Part shown: positions 8,645-17,625 of the stretch, one piece after another | Layout of the letters: every line of letters begins with the position of its first letter | How positions within the stretch are numbered: the first letter of the stretch is position 1 | Origin: Roseiconus lacunae | GTDB taxonomy: Bacteria > Planctomycetota > Planctomycetia > Pirellulales > Pirellulaceae | Length of the DNA: 64,000 nucleotides | Reading direction: 5' to 3' | Assembly (NCBI RefSeq): GCF_008312935.1 | Contig: NZ_VSZO01000009.1 | Coordinates: forward strand, 248,001 to 312,000 | The notes under the pieces: model-generated | Databases searched by the model: none | What the model was told of the DNA's origin: nothing | What the model saw: the letters and a program-made list of their open reading frames with translations, nothing else | Program-made: the position numbers and the translations under genes

Positions 8645-9034
8645 GTGGCAAAGTTTTACATTTGGTGCGGAAAAACGGAATTGGTTCTCAATTCGGATTC
8701 GGCAGAATCTGCGGCGTTGGCGATGATGGATCGGCTGCTGGCCCCGCACCTGTGGGTCTACGACGATCCGGGCCTATCGGAACGCGATTGCTTGGAACAC
8801 CTGATGCTAGAGGCCCTGCTGCACCTGCCAACAGAAATCGGCATCAGCGAAATCGGAATGGGCGGACGAGATGCCCAGGTGATCCCTGTTCCTGACACCA
8901 TCCAACAGTGGCATACCTTGATGATTGGAATGCAGCGCATCTTTACCGAAGCAGGTCTCGATCGTAGTGTTGCCGTCTTGGCTGGTTCGGAATGGATCGC
9001 CGAAGCCACCTCGATTCGGCGGCTCCCACGATGA
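8645..9034 (+). CDS. Conserved-looking small protein of unknown function
   Basis: 129 residues from GTG 8645, with an excellent ribosome-binding site AAGGAG at 8633-8638, which decides the start. Soluble, acidic and with no signal or membrane segment. Visible features are an N-terminal MAKFYIWCGKTELVL strand pair, a helical middle, and a WIAEATSIRRLPR tail. I do not recognise a family. It converges on the kinase gene with only 5 bases between the stops. Confidence 0.75.
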   Translation: MAKFYIWCGKTELVLNSDSAESAALAMMDRLLAPHLWVYDDPGLSERDCLEHLMLEALLHLPTEIGISEIGMGGRDAQVIPVPDTIQQWHTLMIGMQRIFTEAGLDRSVAVLAGSEWIAEATSIRRLPR

Positions 9035-9039
9035 TCGAA

Positions 9040-11628
9040 TCAGCCGAGATCTTCACCGTGGACGCGCCACCATGCTCGCGCCTGTTCGACCGACCAAGGA
9101 TACTTGGGGATCAACTCGTCAAGGTGCTTGGCCAGTTCATCGATGGACCGAAAGCGATCGTCGACGTTCTTCGCCATGCACCGTTTCACAAGCCCACTGA
9201 TTTCTTCGGGAATCTCCTCGTCGCGATGTACCCCGATTCCGATCGGCTGTTCGGTCAACACCAACGCAAACAACGACTCGGGGTCACACTCGAGAAATGG
9301 TGGACGCCCCGAAAGCAAAAAGTAGGCGATGCAGCCAACTGAATAGATGTCCGAACGAGGATCAATCTTGTTCGGATCACGATAACGCTCCGGAGCCATG
9401 TACATGGGTGTCCCCGCCCAAATGGTTTCCGAAGTTTGATACGAATTGGCGTCCGGCAACAGCGGTTTTGCCAAACCGAAATCGAATACCACCGCCCAAT
9501 CGCCGACCGATGGATCCATCGAAAGCATCACATTTTGAGGTTTCATGTCGCGATGAACCAAACCTAAGTGATGGGCCTCTCCCAACGATTCACAAACCTG
9601 TCGCAAGATGAACAGCGTCCGACCGATGTCAAGATACCCGCTGCGAGCGACCGCGTCGTACAACGTGATTCCACGCAGGTACTCCATCACACAGTAAGCC
9701 TCGCCCTCTTCACCACGTCCATAATCGTAGATCGTCACCGTATGCGCACTGCTCAGCGATGCGGCTAACTTAGCCTCGCGATCAAACCGCAACCGATCTT
9801 CCAAGTTATCGCGATCGGCCCGCAAGACTTTCAGTGCCGTGTCGCGACCGAGTTGGTTGTGCTTGGCCCGATACACAACTCCCATTCCGCCGCTTCCCAG
9901 TTCTGACATGACTTCATAGCGACTGAGCGGATGTACCGCTGCTTGGGCGAGGGCGGTGCGTTTAGCGATTCGGCTGGCAGCGACCAGTGCCGTTAGTGTC
10001 AAAAGACATCCGAGCGTGATGAACCCATACCGAACCGTTCGCGCGGTGGCGAATGCGAGGTCGCTGGTTCGTTCGACAACGATACCGATGTCGTATCCAT
10101 CGATCCAACGCCATGATCCCACAACCGGGATTCCTGCATAGTTCGGATAAGGCGTCAACATTGACCCACTCGCGCCGTTGGAAACCCCGGCAACGGAATA
10201 GGTCAACGGTTGAGATCGCCGCAAATCCAAGGCGAGGCTGCTGGTGGCAATCGAATCATCCGGATCAGAGACACGCAGCTTGCAGGCCACCGTTTTCACC
10301 TCACTTGCTTGCTGCCCCTCCATGGTCGTCGGCACCACCGCGGCGCACAATCGCTCGATCGCATCGGGGCTGTTAGTGATCATCATCCCGGAACTATTGA
10401 CCGCGTACACATCCAAGCCGCCGGCTTCGGACGTTTGATGAAAAAGCTCGTCGAACGTCTGGAACATCCCGAAACCGCGGATCAAAATCGTCGCTACAAT
10501 CCGCCCGTCTTCGTCGTGAATTGGCAAGATCTCCGCCATGACCGGCAGCGTCGTTTCGGGCTCGAAGCCGCTTTCTTGCGGTTGCAGAATTTCCGGCCCG
10601 AATAACACTGTTTCGCCGCGCATCGCCCGGGCCAAATTCGCCGCTCCTTCCGGAGGGACGCGTCCCCCGATGTCTTCGCCTCCTTCGAGCCAGCTGGCGA
10701 TGATCTGGCCGGTCCGGTCCCAGACGACATATTTGATGTCGTCAAGTTGAGACAGTGAGCGCAGTTGGGAACGAATTTCGGTCGCGTGCGGACTATCGCG
10801 AAGCTGATCGGCGGAGTCATCGTCTTTGGCGGTTTCGATCAGCGCCAAGATTGATTTGCGTAAGTCGACTTGCTGACTCCACGATCGTGTCAGTCGCGAC
10901 TGATCGTCGAGATAACGCTGAATATTCAGTTGAACGCTATCAGCGATCCCGGCCAGTTCACTGGCGGTCGATTGCCGCAAGCCTTCGACGACGGTGGTGT
11001 AAGTCCAAAACCCGACGAACACGGTTGGTAAGATTGCCGCAAGAAGAAGCCATCCCGAATTAATCCGTCGATGCCGTTTGGCTCTCGATTGCCAAAGACC
11101 GGGCGAAGGAGGACGTCGTGGCGGCGAACTGTCGACGGCGTAACGGGGGGAAGCATGCGTCCGCTGGGAACCTTGCATCGTCGCTTGGCCCGCCGCGGAT
11201 TTGGGCTTTGCTGAGGACTTTGCTCCGCTGTTTTTTCCCGTTCCCGACTTGCTGGGGAGTTCTCGTTTGCGTCGGCTGAATTGCCGGTGTGATTTTTCGG
11301 CCGGGCTATTTCCAGTCGCGGTACTCTGTTGACCAAGCGCGGACGGCATGAAGGGTGCGATACCGGAATCGATAGCAGCGGAGGAAACGGTCCCCGAGCT
11401 TGTCGTCTCGGAACTTTCGACATCCCCCGGGAGCGTCGGGGGCTTGGCTGCGTTGCCTTCGACCAACGCAGACTCGCTATCGTGCTCATCGAGTAGCGAG
11501 AGGACCTCTTCAATCAGCTCTCGATCGTCACCACACCGGTCCGCCAAGTAGTCTTGTTGTTGATCAGACGAAAGTTCCTCGACCGCTAAAAACAGCGATC
11601 GGACTTTCGCGTAACGTTCGGCATCCAT
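9040..11628 (-). CDS. Transmembrane sensor serine/threonine protein kinase
   Basis: 862 residues from ATG 11628, whose A is shared with the TGA of the sigma-factor gene (TGATG), so the two are translationally coupled. Order: residues ~1-50, a cytoplasmic helical head (ERYAKVRSLFLAVEELSSDQQQDYL) of the kind found on kinases encoded beside ECF factors; a Ser/Pro/Lys-rich linker to ~190; TM1 ~193-215; a periplasmic dCache-like sensor ~216-530 (KYVVWDRTGQIIASW, ILIRGFGMFQTFDELF); TM2 ~535-553; and the kinase domain ~570-845. Kinase motifs are complete: GSGGMGVV, ALKVL (Lys600), HRDMKPQN (691-698), DFG (716-718) and APE. The kinase lies C-terminal to the sensor, unlike PknB, where it is N-terminal. 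It probably phosphorylates the neighbouring sigma factor or a partner in response to a periplasmic ligand. Confidence 0.93.
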   Translation of the reverse strand: MDAERYAKVRSLFLAVEELSSDQQQDYLADRCGDDRELIEEVLSLLDEHDSESALVEGNAAKPPTLPGDVESSETTSSGTVSSAAIDSGIAPFMPSALGQQSTATGNSPAEKSHRQFSRRKRELPSKSGTGKNSGAKSSAKPKSAAGQATMQGSQRTHASPRYAVDSSPPRRPPSPGLWQSRAKRHRRINSGWLLLAAILPTVFVGFWTYTTVVEGLRQSTASELAGIADSVQLNIQRYLDDQSRLTRSWSQQVDLRKSILALIETAKDDDSADQLRDSPHATEIRSQLRSLSQLDDIKYVVWDRTGQIIASWLEGGEDIGGRVPPEGAANLARAMRGETVLFGPEILQPQESGFEPETTLPVMAEILPIHDEDGRIVATILIRGFGMFQTFDELFHQTSEAGGLDVYAVNSSGMMITNSPDAIERLCAAVVPTTMEGQQASEVKTVACKLRVSDPDDSIATSSLALDLRRSQPLTYSVAGVSNGASGSMLTPYPNYAGIPVVGSWRWIDGYDIGIVVERTSDLAFATARTVRYGFITLGCLLTLTALVAASRIAKRTALAQAAVHPLSRYEVMSELGSGGMGVVYRAKHNQLGRDTALKVLRADRDNLEDRLRFDREAKLAASLSSAHTVTIYDYGRGEEGEAYCVMEYLRGITLYDAVARSGYLDIGRTLFILRQVCESLGEAHHLGLVHRDMKPQNVMLSMDPSVGDWAVVFDFGLAKPLLPDANSYQTSETIWAGTPMYMAPERYRDPNKIDPRSDIYSVGCIAYFLLSGRPPFLECDPESLFALVLTEQPIGIGVHRDEEIPEEISGLVKRCMAKNVDDRFRSIDELAKHLDELIPKYPWSVEQARAWWRVHGEDLG

Positions 11629-12227
11629 CAAGCGGTCTCGGAATCCGCTGCTGAGTCATCGTTGGGTTCTTCGTCACGCCGTAGCTCACGGCGCATCCAA
11701 GCTCGGCTCATCGCCCATTCTTTTTCTACGGTTCGCAAGCCAAGCTTCATTTCTGCGGCAATCTCGCGCATCGTCATCCCGCCAAAGAAACGCAATTCGA
11801 CAATTTTGGCCTGACGCGGATTTAGTGTCGCCAGTTGCTCCAACAGATCGTCGAGGGCCACGACGTCTTCGTCGCGGTTGAGTTGGAACGTCACGTCGTC
11901 ATGGAGTTGACGCCGTTCCCAATCACCGCCTCGTTTCAATGACTGCACTTTTCGCGCATGATCGACCAAAATCCGGCGCATCACTGTCGCGCCGATGGCG
12001 AAGAAGTGCGTCTTCCCCTGCCAATTGATTCGCGAATGATCGACCATCCGCATGTACGCTTGGTGAACGAGCGATGAACTGCTCAAGCGATTGCGTAGCG
12101 GTTCGTTTTGCAGGAAGCGCCCGGCGAGACGTCGAAGGTCATCGTACATCGCCGAGAACAGCTTGTCGGTTTCGCCTTCGCTACCGCCATCCTGACTTCG
12201 ATTGATCAATTCGGTAACGGAGGTCAT
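11628..12227 (-). CDS. ECF-type RNA polymerase sigma factor paired with a kinase (TIGR02999/ECF43-like)
   Basis: 199 residues from ATG 12227. Region 2 spans ~20-100 and region 4 ~120-185 (LNPRQAKIVELRFFGGMTMREIAAEMKLGLRTVEKEW). No anti-sigma gene is adjacent; the next gene is the sensor kinase, overlapping by 1 base. Region 2.2, normally acidic (DAED-like) for core polymerase contact, reads RLSSSSLVHQAYMRM at ~48-61 with four serines and no acid. In the related ECF43 class (EcfP/PknT of Vibrio parahaemolyticus, from memory) the acidic patch is likewise missing and phosphorylation of a Thr at the equivalent place activates the factor. Ser51 would be the counterpart here. That activation by the adjacent kinase is inference. 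Confidence 0.9.
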   Translation of the reverse strand: MTSVTELINRSQDGGSEGETDKLFSAMYDDLRRLAGRFLQNEPLRNRLSSSSLVHQAYMRMVDHSRINWQGKTHFFAIGATVMRRILVDHARKVQSLKRGGDWERRQLHDDVTFQLNRDEDVVALDDLLEQLATLNPRQAKIVELRFFGGMTMREIAAEMKLGLRTVEKEWAMSRAWMRRELRRDEEPNDDSAADSETA

Positions 12228-12339
12228 AGTTTCGACTCGAATTCAATCGCGGTTGTCACTCGTTATTGCACCCCAGTTGCAACTCCACAAATCTTGTCGA
12301 CGAGAAAAACGACGACATTGACAGACTGCGGATTACGCT

Positions 12340-12455
12340 CCAGTGCTTCGTCTAGACGAAATGTTTGGGTCCGTCTTCTCAGCCGATGGGCGTTCGCCCC
12401 GCTGACTGCTTGGAAACCGTGGCGAACGCCATTCGGCTAACCCAGAAATCAAAAC
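12340..12455 (+). repeat. Dispersed ~130-bp repeat, copy A (right end degenerate)
   Basis: Starts CAGTGCTTCGTC and contains CAGCCGATGGGCGTT, GAAACCGTGGCGAACGCCAT and CGGCTAACCC, as in the copies at 29783, 30986, 34190 and 63522. The two internal arms (AGCCGATGGGCGTT and AACGCCATTCGGCT) are near-complementary. The right terminal repeat ACGAAGCAC is not recognisable. It occupies most of the 302-base gap (12228-12529) between the sigma-factor start and the groES end; nothing else is seen there. Confidence 0.75.
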
Positions 12456-12529
12456 TGGAACGGAACTTTAGTGTAACGACTCTCACCGCAAAGTGGAAAA
12501 AGTCTTAGTGAGGTTTCTGCGGCGACTGT

Positions 12530-12859
12530 TCAAGTGTCTTCTGGTTTTTCGCGTCGAAAGACGGCCACGATGTCGTCGACCGGAACGACGAACAATTGAT
12601 TGTCATGTTCTAGGTCAACTGGGATCGCGTTCTTGGGATGGAAGAGGATTTTGTCGTACTGGCGAAGCGGCAATTCTTCATCGTTTTCTACGACGGCGCT
12701 GATCGTAACGATTCGACCGGTGATCGTCGGAATCTCCGCCGCATCGGGAAGCGCGATCCCACCACGGGTTTCACGCTTGGGTTCATCCTTGCGGACCAAG
12801 ACTCGGTCACCAATCGGCTCGACGTATTCGAACCCCGTATTTGATTTCTTCTTCGCCAT
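12530..12859 (-). CDS. groES: GroES-family co-chaperonin (Cpn10)
   Basis: 109 residues from ATG 12859, preceded by GGAGAGGAA, a strong ribosome-binding site that settles the start; the longer frame to 12994 is discarded. Signature features: EPIGDRVLVRKDEPKRETRGGIALPD near residue 13, the mobile-loop region, and a C-terminal dome strand ending VVPVDDIVAVFRREK. Cpn10 caps GroEL during protein folding in the cytoplasm. There is no groEL next to it, and I found no CIRCE inverted repeat upstream. Planctomycetes often carry several groES/groEL copies, so this may be a secondary paralogue. Confidence 0.92.
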   Translation of the reverse strand: MAKKKSNTGFEYVEPIGDRVLVRKDEPKRETRGGIALPDAAEIPTITGRIVTISAVVENDEELPLRQYDKILFHPKNAIPVDLEHDNQLFVVPVDDIVAVFRREKPEDT

Positions 12860-13250
12860 TTCCTCTCCAGGACACTTCACTCGTTTCGCGCCATGGCTTT
12901 TCTCAGCCAGCCCCATAGTTTTGTCAACGCCGGCGGTTCCGTACACCCGGCATCGCAGCAGCAAAGCATTCGGGAACCAGCGGGGGGACAACACACCTTT
13001 CCTGCGTCCGAAGACACTCGTTTTTTTGCTTCGCAGCGAGCGGCATTTCCCTCAACTTGAAGCGACGTGAGCAAAAGTTGACGGAATCTTACTGAAGGGG
13101 CAAATCCTGCCGGAGCATGTCGTACCGACTCCGCCGAGATTTACCGACGCCCACCGATCATCGCTGAACCGAGATCATGATCTAGCCGATTTTGGTAGGC
13201 AAGGCGGTTTGGATTGCCACCTCCTATTCCCCAAGACCGATGGTCACGCA
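12860..13250. other. Divergent intergenic region between groES and the 1,037-residue unknown
   Basis: 391 bases with no supported gene. It has to carry the promoters of both flanking genes. I see no HrcA/CIRCE motif, and no clear housekeeping promoter; a TTGACG near 13079 lacks a matching -10. Confidence 0.5.
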
Positions 13251-16200
13251 ATGCGCAAGGACGTAAAACGCTCTCTCTTCGTTTGGCCTCTAACGGCGGC
13301 CACACTTGTCATTCTACTCGGTGGCGTTGCCCTCCAGCGGAATGCTTTTACGAGGGCATTAGCAGGCCGAACTGCCGGTTTGTGGTTTTCGATCGTCCAC
13401 CCCGATGGCGAAATCTCACTACCCGACGTTGACCAAAAAACGGTCGCGGTGCAAAAGGAAACCCCGGGCATCGCTGAACTGGCAAGTCGCGACTCGGCCA
13501 AGACCGAATCGCCCCTCGCTTCGGAATCCAGCGAGCATCGTTCGCCGGCTCAATTGTCGACCGTGCCCACCGCCACTTCCGCTCCTGAACTGCCGACGAG
13601 ATCCGACGCGTTTGAAATCGCGATCGCAAATCCGAGCGTGACTCCCGAAGTCACCTCCGACCGTGAGGAGTCCGAGTCCACGAGCGATCTTTCGGCGATC
13701 GAATCTTGGCTTGATGCCCCGATTAATGTGAAGCAACCGGTCGTTGCCGGGATCCCTGCACCGACACTGAACAGCCAGAGCGATCTGTTTGGTTTCGATG
13801 TCGTTGCCGAGCCAGCCTCTTCGCGTCAGCGGCAGCCACAACGTCAGGCGACCGAGATCGCCGAGTCGACTCCGGAATCACCGGTGATCGATCTTTCTTC
13901 CGAGCTGCTCGATCTTACCGTGGGAGCTTCGGTTTTGACTCATGACGAATCGCTTGACCTGCCGTTGGTCGATCATGATGCGTCGCAATCGGTCGAACTG
14001 ATCCCACCGCGATTGGCTGAACGACCGACGACTGACGATTTCCAAGTCGAACGGATCGCCAAAGAGTCTCGTCCGCCATCGCGATTGTCGCCTGAGCTAG
14101 AATCCGACCTCTCTGCGAAAGCGATCCCGGCACTTGGTGAACACGAAACACCACAGCGTACCGAGTTGCAACAAGCATCACCGGCGATCGTTGACCTGGC
14201 TGACGAGGCCAGCGAAGAAAGCAATGCCGAACCATCGCGTCCGCTCGCCAAAGCTCGTTCAAAAACTTGGCCGGTCGCCGCAAAGCTGTTGGAGCAACTC
14301 GATCAACTCGATCGTGTCGCTGCCACACAACCTCGCGAAAACTTGATCCGTACGGTCAATGTGCCCGTGGGGCCACAGATGGTGGTTTCGTCGAGTGACT
14401 TGCTAGATTGGTCTTCGACCGTCCGCGGCATTCTCGAACAGCTACCGCAAACGAAACGACTGGGCGATGACCAGGTTCCGGCAATGTTGGATCAACTTCA
14501 GCAGGCTTGCCACTTCGCGTTCAGTCACGCCGAAGCGATCGCCTACCGCAGCGAGCAAGTCGCTTGGCTTCAAGCGGCCTATTCGGTTCAGCGACGACTG
14601 CTGGTGTGGTATCCGATCTACCAGATCAACTCTGGGGACTACCCACAAACGCAATACGTGGGCGACGACTTGGTTGGCGCAATCGAAGCGATCGACACAT
14701 TGAAATCAGCCTTGCCAGAAACTGGGGATGCCGACGGCTGGGACCAATTCCTATTGCTCAGTGATCTCGGATTGGCCTTCACCAGTGGCACCGACGGGGA
14801 TCGCCAGGAACTATCACAAAAGTTTCTTTCTCGGATCCAATGGCCAAATCTCGAAGCATCCCATCGCAACTGGCTTGATAGTGAAGCCGTGGAAGCCGTG
14901 GCCGTAGCGGTCCGCCCATGGGCCACCGGACCGATCGACTACTCTGCGTTCTTGCATCAAATCGAAAAGGCCGAATCAAACGCCATTGACTTGGTCACCG
15001 CCGAAGTCGCCCAGTCGATGCAGGCGCTCCGGTACGCCCGTCATCAAAGCGTCAAACAATTGGCAGACAACATCGACCTGTACTACCGAAATGCGAACGT
15101 ACGGTTTTCGATCACCGACGAGATGCTGAACCAACTGCTGCCAGAAATTCCATCGCGTCACGTCCCGGTTCGAACAACCATGCTGGGCAGCCGAGTGACA
15201 GGCGTCAGTACGATTGAAAGCCAGCTAGGCCTAGCCTTGCGTCCGGCCTACGGGGCTTGGGAAATCGACTTGCGAACCAACGGGAGCGTTTCCACACGCA
15301 GCATCGGGCGTCGTGGCCCCGCCGCCGTCCGAACGTCTAGCAACAACCCATTCTCTGCGTCGACGCCCATCTCCATTAAGCCCTCCAATGTTGAATTGGG
15401 AGCGGTGGATGTTTCTGTCGGTGGCGCATCGCGACTGCGGGGCATCAATACGCACTACGACGATTGGCCGCTTGTCGGTAGCTTGGTCCGAGCATTTGCC
15501 GAAATGGAATACCTCGAAAAAGCATCGTTGTCCAACCGCATGGCTCGGGAACGAATCCAAACCGAAGTCGGCGAAGAAATCACGGCGACGGTTCGCGAAA
15601 AAGTCGACCAGTCCAGCGAACGGTTCGCGCAATCAATCTTTGGACCGCTCACCCGATTGCAACTGAAGCCACAAGTGGTCGACATGCAATCGACCAACAA
15701 TCGTCTGATCGCACGCTATCGCATGGCTGGCGATTGGCAACTCGCCGCGATGACCCCGCGACCGCGTGCGTTGACTGGCAGCTTGATGAGTCTTCAAATT
15801 CACCAATCGGCACTCAACAACACACTCGAGCAACTGGTCCCGCAAGACGAGGTGATGCCGATCCGCGATGTGCTATCACAGTGTTTCGACCTGCTGGGGA
15901 TGCAAGATAAAACGGTCCCCGAAGACATCCCGGAAGACATCCAAATCCAATTCGCCAAACATCGCCCGATCACCGTTGAAATCGAAGACGGCAAGGTCTG
16001 GGTGACGATGCGAATCATCCGGCTTCAAGACAACGACCACTTGAAACTGCGTAACTTCATCGTGCGAGCGACCTATGTTCCGCAAATCGATGGCTTAGGG
16101 GCGTCCTTAGTCCGCGATGGGCATCTGAGCATCAGCGGCCCCGGAATGTCGATGCGAACTCGTTTGCCAGTTCGAGCGGTGTTCAACAAAGTCCTCGCCC

Positions 16201-16364
16201 ACTCGCGTCCGCTGCAACTGACGTCCGACGAACTGCTGCAAGAACGAGTCAGCGAAGACACAAAGATCACACAGTTCGAATTGCGTGACGGCTGGATCGG
16301 AATGTCGATCGGTCACATGCAAGAACAGCAAACCGTGGCCGGTCGCCCCCGAGGCATTCGCTAA
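13251..16364 (+). CDS. Large membrane-anchored or exported protein of unknown function
   Basis: 1,037 residues from ATG 13251 (MRKDVKR); a TTG 42 bases further upstream is also in frame. The start gives a positively charged N-terminus followed by a hydrophobic helix at ~9-27 (FVWPLTAATLVILLGGVAL), a signal anchor. Residues ~50-360 are acidic, Ser/Pro/Glu-rich and probably disordered. Residues ~370-1037 are folded, alternating helical and beta segments with no motif I recognise. No cysteines form obvious metal sites. It is monocistronic and converges on the gene ending at 16423. Such proteins are common in Pirellulaceae and unannotated. Confidence 0.85.
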   Translation: MRKDVKRSLFVWPLTAATLVILLGGVALQRNAFTRALAGRTAGLWFSIVHPDGEISLPDVDQKTVAVQKETPGIAELASRDSAKTESPLASESSEHRSPAQLSTVPTATSAPELPTRSDAFEIAIANPSVTPEVTSDREESESTSDLSAIESWLDAPINVKQPVVAGIPAPTLNSQSDLFGFDVVAEPASSRQRQPQRQATEIAESTPESPVIDLSSELLDLTVGASVLTHDESLDLPLVDHDASQSVELIPPRLAERPTTDDFQVERIAKESRPPSRLSPELESDLSAKAIPALGEHETPQRTELQQASPAIVDLADEASEESNAEPSRPLAKARSKTWPVAAKLLEQLDQLDRVAATQPRENLIRTVNVPVGPQMVVSSSDLLDWSSTVRGILEQLPQTKRLGDDQVPAMLDQLQQACHFAFSHAEAIAYRSEQVAWLQAAYSVQRRLLVWYPIYQINSGDYPQTQYVGDDLVGAIEAIDTLKSALPETGDADGWDQFLLLSDLGLAFTSGTDGDRQELSQKFLSRIQWPNLEASHRNWLDSEAVEAVAVAVRPWATGPIDYSAFLHQIEKAESNAIDLVTAEVAQSMQALRYARHQSVKQLADNIDLYYRNANVRFSITDEMLNQLLPEIPSRHVPVRTTMLGSRVTGVSTIESQLGLALRPAYGAWEIDLRTNGSVSTRSIGRRGPAAVRTSSNNPFSASTPISIKPSNVELGAVDVSVGGASRLRGINTHYDDWPLVGSLVRAFAEMEYLEKASLSNRMARERIQTEVGEEITATVREKVDQSSERFAQSIFGPLTRLQLKPQVVDMQSTNNRLIARYRMAGDWQLAAMTPRPRALTGSLMSLQIHQSALNNTLEQLVPQDEVMPIRDVLSQCFDLLGMQDKTVPEDIPEDIQIQFAKHRPITVEIEDGKVWVTMRIIRLQDNDHLKLRNFIVRATYVPQIDGLGASLVRDGHLSISGPGMSMRTRLPVRAVFNKVLAHSRPLQLTSDELLQERVSEDTKITQFELRDGWIGMSIGHMQEQQTVAGRPRGIR

Positions 16365-16401
16365 CCAAGAAGTGTTCAATGACCGCGTGACCCCGGCAAA
16401 G

Positions 16402-16437
16402 ACGCTGCAAGTCGAAGTGTGGTCAGGCTTGCAGCGT
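16402..16437. terminator. Inverted repeat between convergent genes, possible bidirectional terminator
   Basis: ACGCTGCAAG (16402-16411) and CTTGCAGCGT (16428-16437) are perfect 10-bp complements with a 16-base loop. It lies 37 bases after the stop of the plus-strand gene and includes the TGA of the minus-strand gene (stop at 16423-16425). There is no T-run on either side, so classical intrinsic termination is uncertain. Confidence 0.45.
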
Positions 16438-17619
16438 TGCGTACTTCGCGATCGCTAGCGACAACGCATCGTTGCGATCGGTACAGTAGTCAATGATTTT
16501 GTCATAACCGGACGAATCGCCCATTTGCTTGGCCGTTTCCGCGATCTCCAACAATTGCGGAACGAGCGTCGAGGGGGGCACATCCTCGGGAACCGACCGG
16601 ATCGCAAACTCGATCGCTTCGATCGGACGCCCGACGCGGTGCAACAAGTCGACGTAGGTTTCGATCGCGCCCGTACCGTGTTGCTGCGTATCGACCGACA
16701 TCGCCTTTCGCTGGAACAGCTTCAAACCGGCATCAACGTTTTCGCCCAGTAAGATCGAATAATACGCCGCATAGGCGGGATAGAAATCGACAAACGGTTC
16801 ATCACCGGGATACTGGAACTGATGATGAAGCTGTCGACCATACTGGGTCAGTTCCCAAGCTTTTCGAAGCTGATCGGGTTCCGTCAAAACGGACGCGATT
16901 CGCACGGTCGCCGACAGGTGCGTGGTATCAAGATGGTAGCCGCCTTCCTTCAACACCCACGGACGCTGATGGATCATGTCGTGTAACGATTCGTCTGGCC
17001 CGGGTGCCTTATCGCGTGACGTAATGTCTTCGCGAACCAAGCCGGTCAACTCGCCGTAAAAGTGATCGAGCAAACACGCCCCCGCGGCTTGCCGATCCGC
17101 CTTGCTACGTTGACTCAAGAACTGATCGTAAACGGTGATGCTGTTGCAAGTCCCCTGGAAATCCAATACCGACTGATACCCACGCGCGACGTCAACGCCT
17201 TCATGCAGCAAGACGCGTTGCATTTCTTCACAGTTGTCTTCGGTGATCGGAACGTCGGCAAGAAGCGAGCGCACCAGTTCGTTGTCGCCGACCGGTCGTA
17301 AATACGTCCAACCTTCAAACACGCGTCCTTGCCGCAGCAACATCTCCCCCGACTCGCGGCACGCCTCCAATAGCCCAGTCTCTAACTGCCGCTCTATTTC
17401 GTCGCTACGAATCGGTTCATTGCTGTCGGCCACCAGCGACAACCCGATGCGATCTCGGACGAGTAACTTTCTCGCTTCGAACAATTCCATCGGAAGCTGC
17501 TGTTGGCGATAGAACTCGACGAGTTGCTCCAGCATTTCTGTTCGGCTGCCGTCGGCATCTCGCAGTGCGCTAATAATGGACGTGGTGGGATCGGAAATAG
17601 ATGAGGATTCGGAAGACAT
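16423..17619 (-). CDS. Cytoplasmic helical-repeat protein of unknown function
   Basis: 398 residues from ATG 17619. No signal peptide or membrane helix. The sequence is helix-rich with TPR-like pairs (QLVEFYRQQQLPMELFEARKLLV near residue 30 and YVDLLHRVGRPIEAIEFAIRSVPED near 330). The middle contains DHFYGELTGLVREDI and GYHLDTTHLSATVRIAS. I do not recognise the family. It follows the coiled-coil gene by 6 bases, so the two are one operon and may act together. Confidence 0.8.
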   Translation of the reverse strand: MSSESSSISDPTTSIISALRDADGSRTEMLEQLVEFYRQQQLPMELFEARKLLVRDRIGLSLVADSNEPIRSDEIERQLETGLLEACRESGEMLLRQGRVFEGWTYLRPVGDNELVRSLLADVPITEDNCEEMQRVLLHEGVDVARGYQSVLDFQGTCNSITVYDQFLSQRSKADRQAAGACLLDHFYGELTGLVREDITSRDKAPGPDESLHDMIHQRPWVLKEGGYHLDTTHLSATVRIASVLTEPDQLRKAWELTQYGRQLHHQFQYPGDEPFVDFYPAYAAYYSILLGENVDAGLKLFQRKAMSVDTQQHGTGAIETYVDLLHRVGRPIEAIEFAIRSVPEDVPPSTLVPQLLEIAETAKQMGDSSGYDKIIDYCTDRNDALSLAIAKYATLQA

Positions 17620-17625
17620 AGTCAG

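Noticed and set aside
12860-13250. CIRCE (HrcA) element upstream of groES
   Set aside because: No TTAGCACTC/GAGTGCTAA pair was found; only a single GACACTC-like half match.
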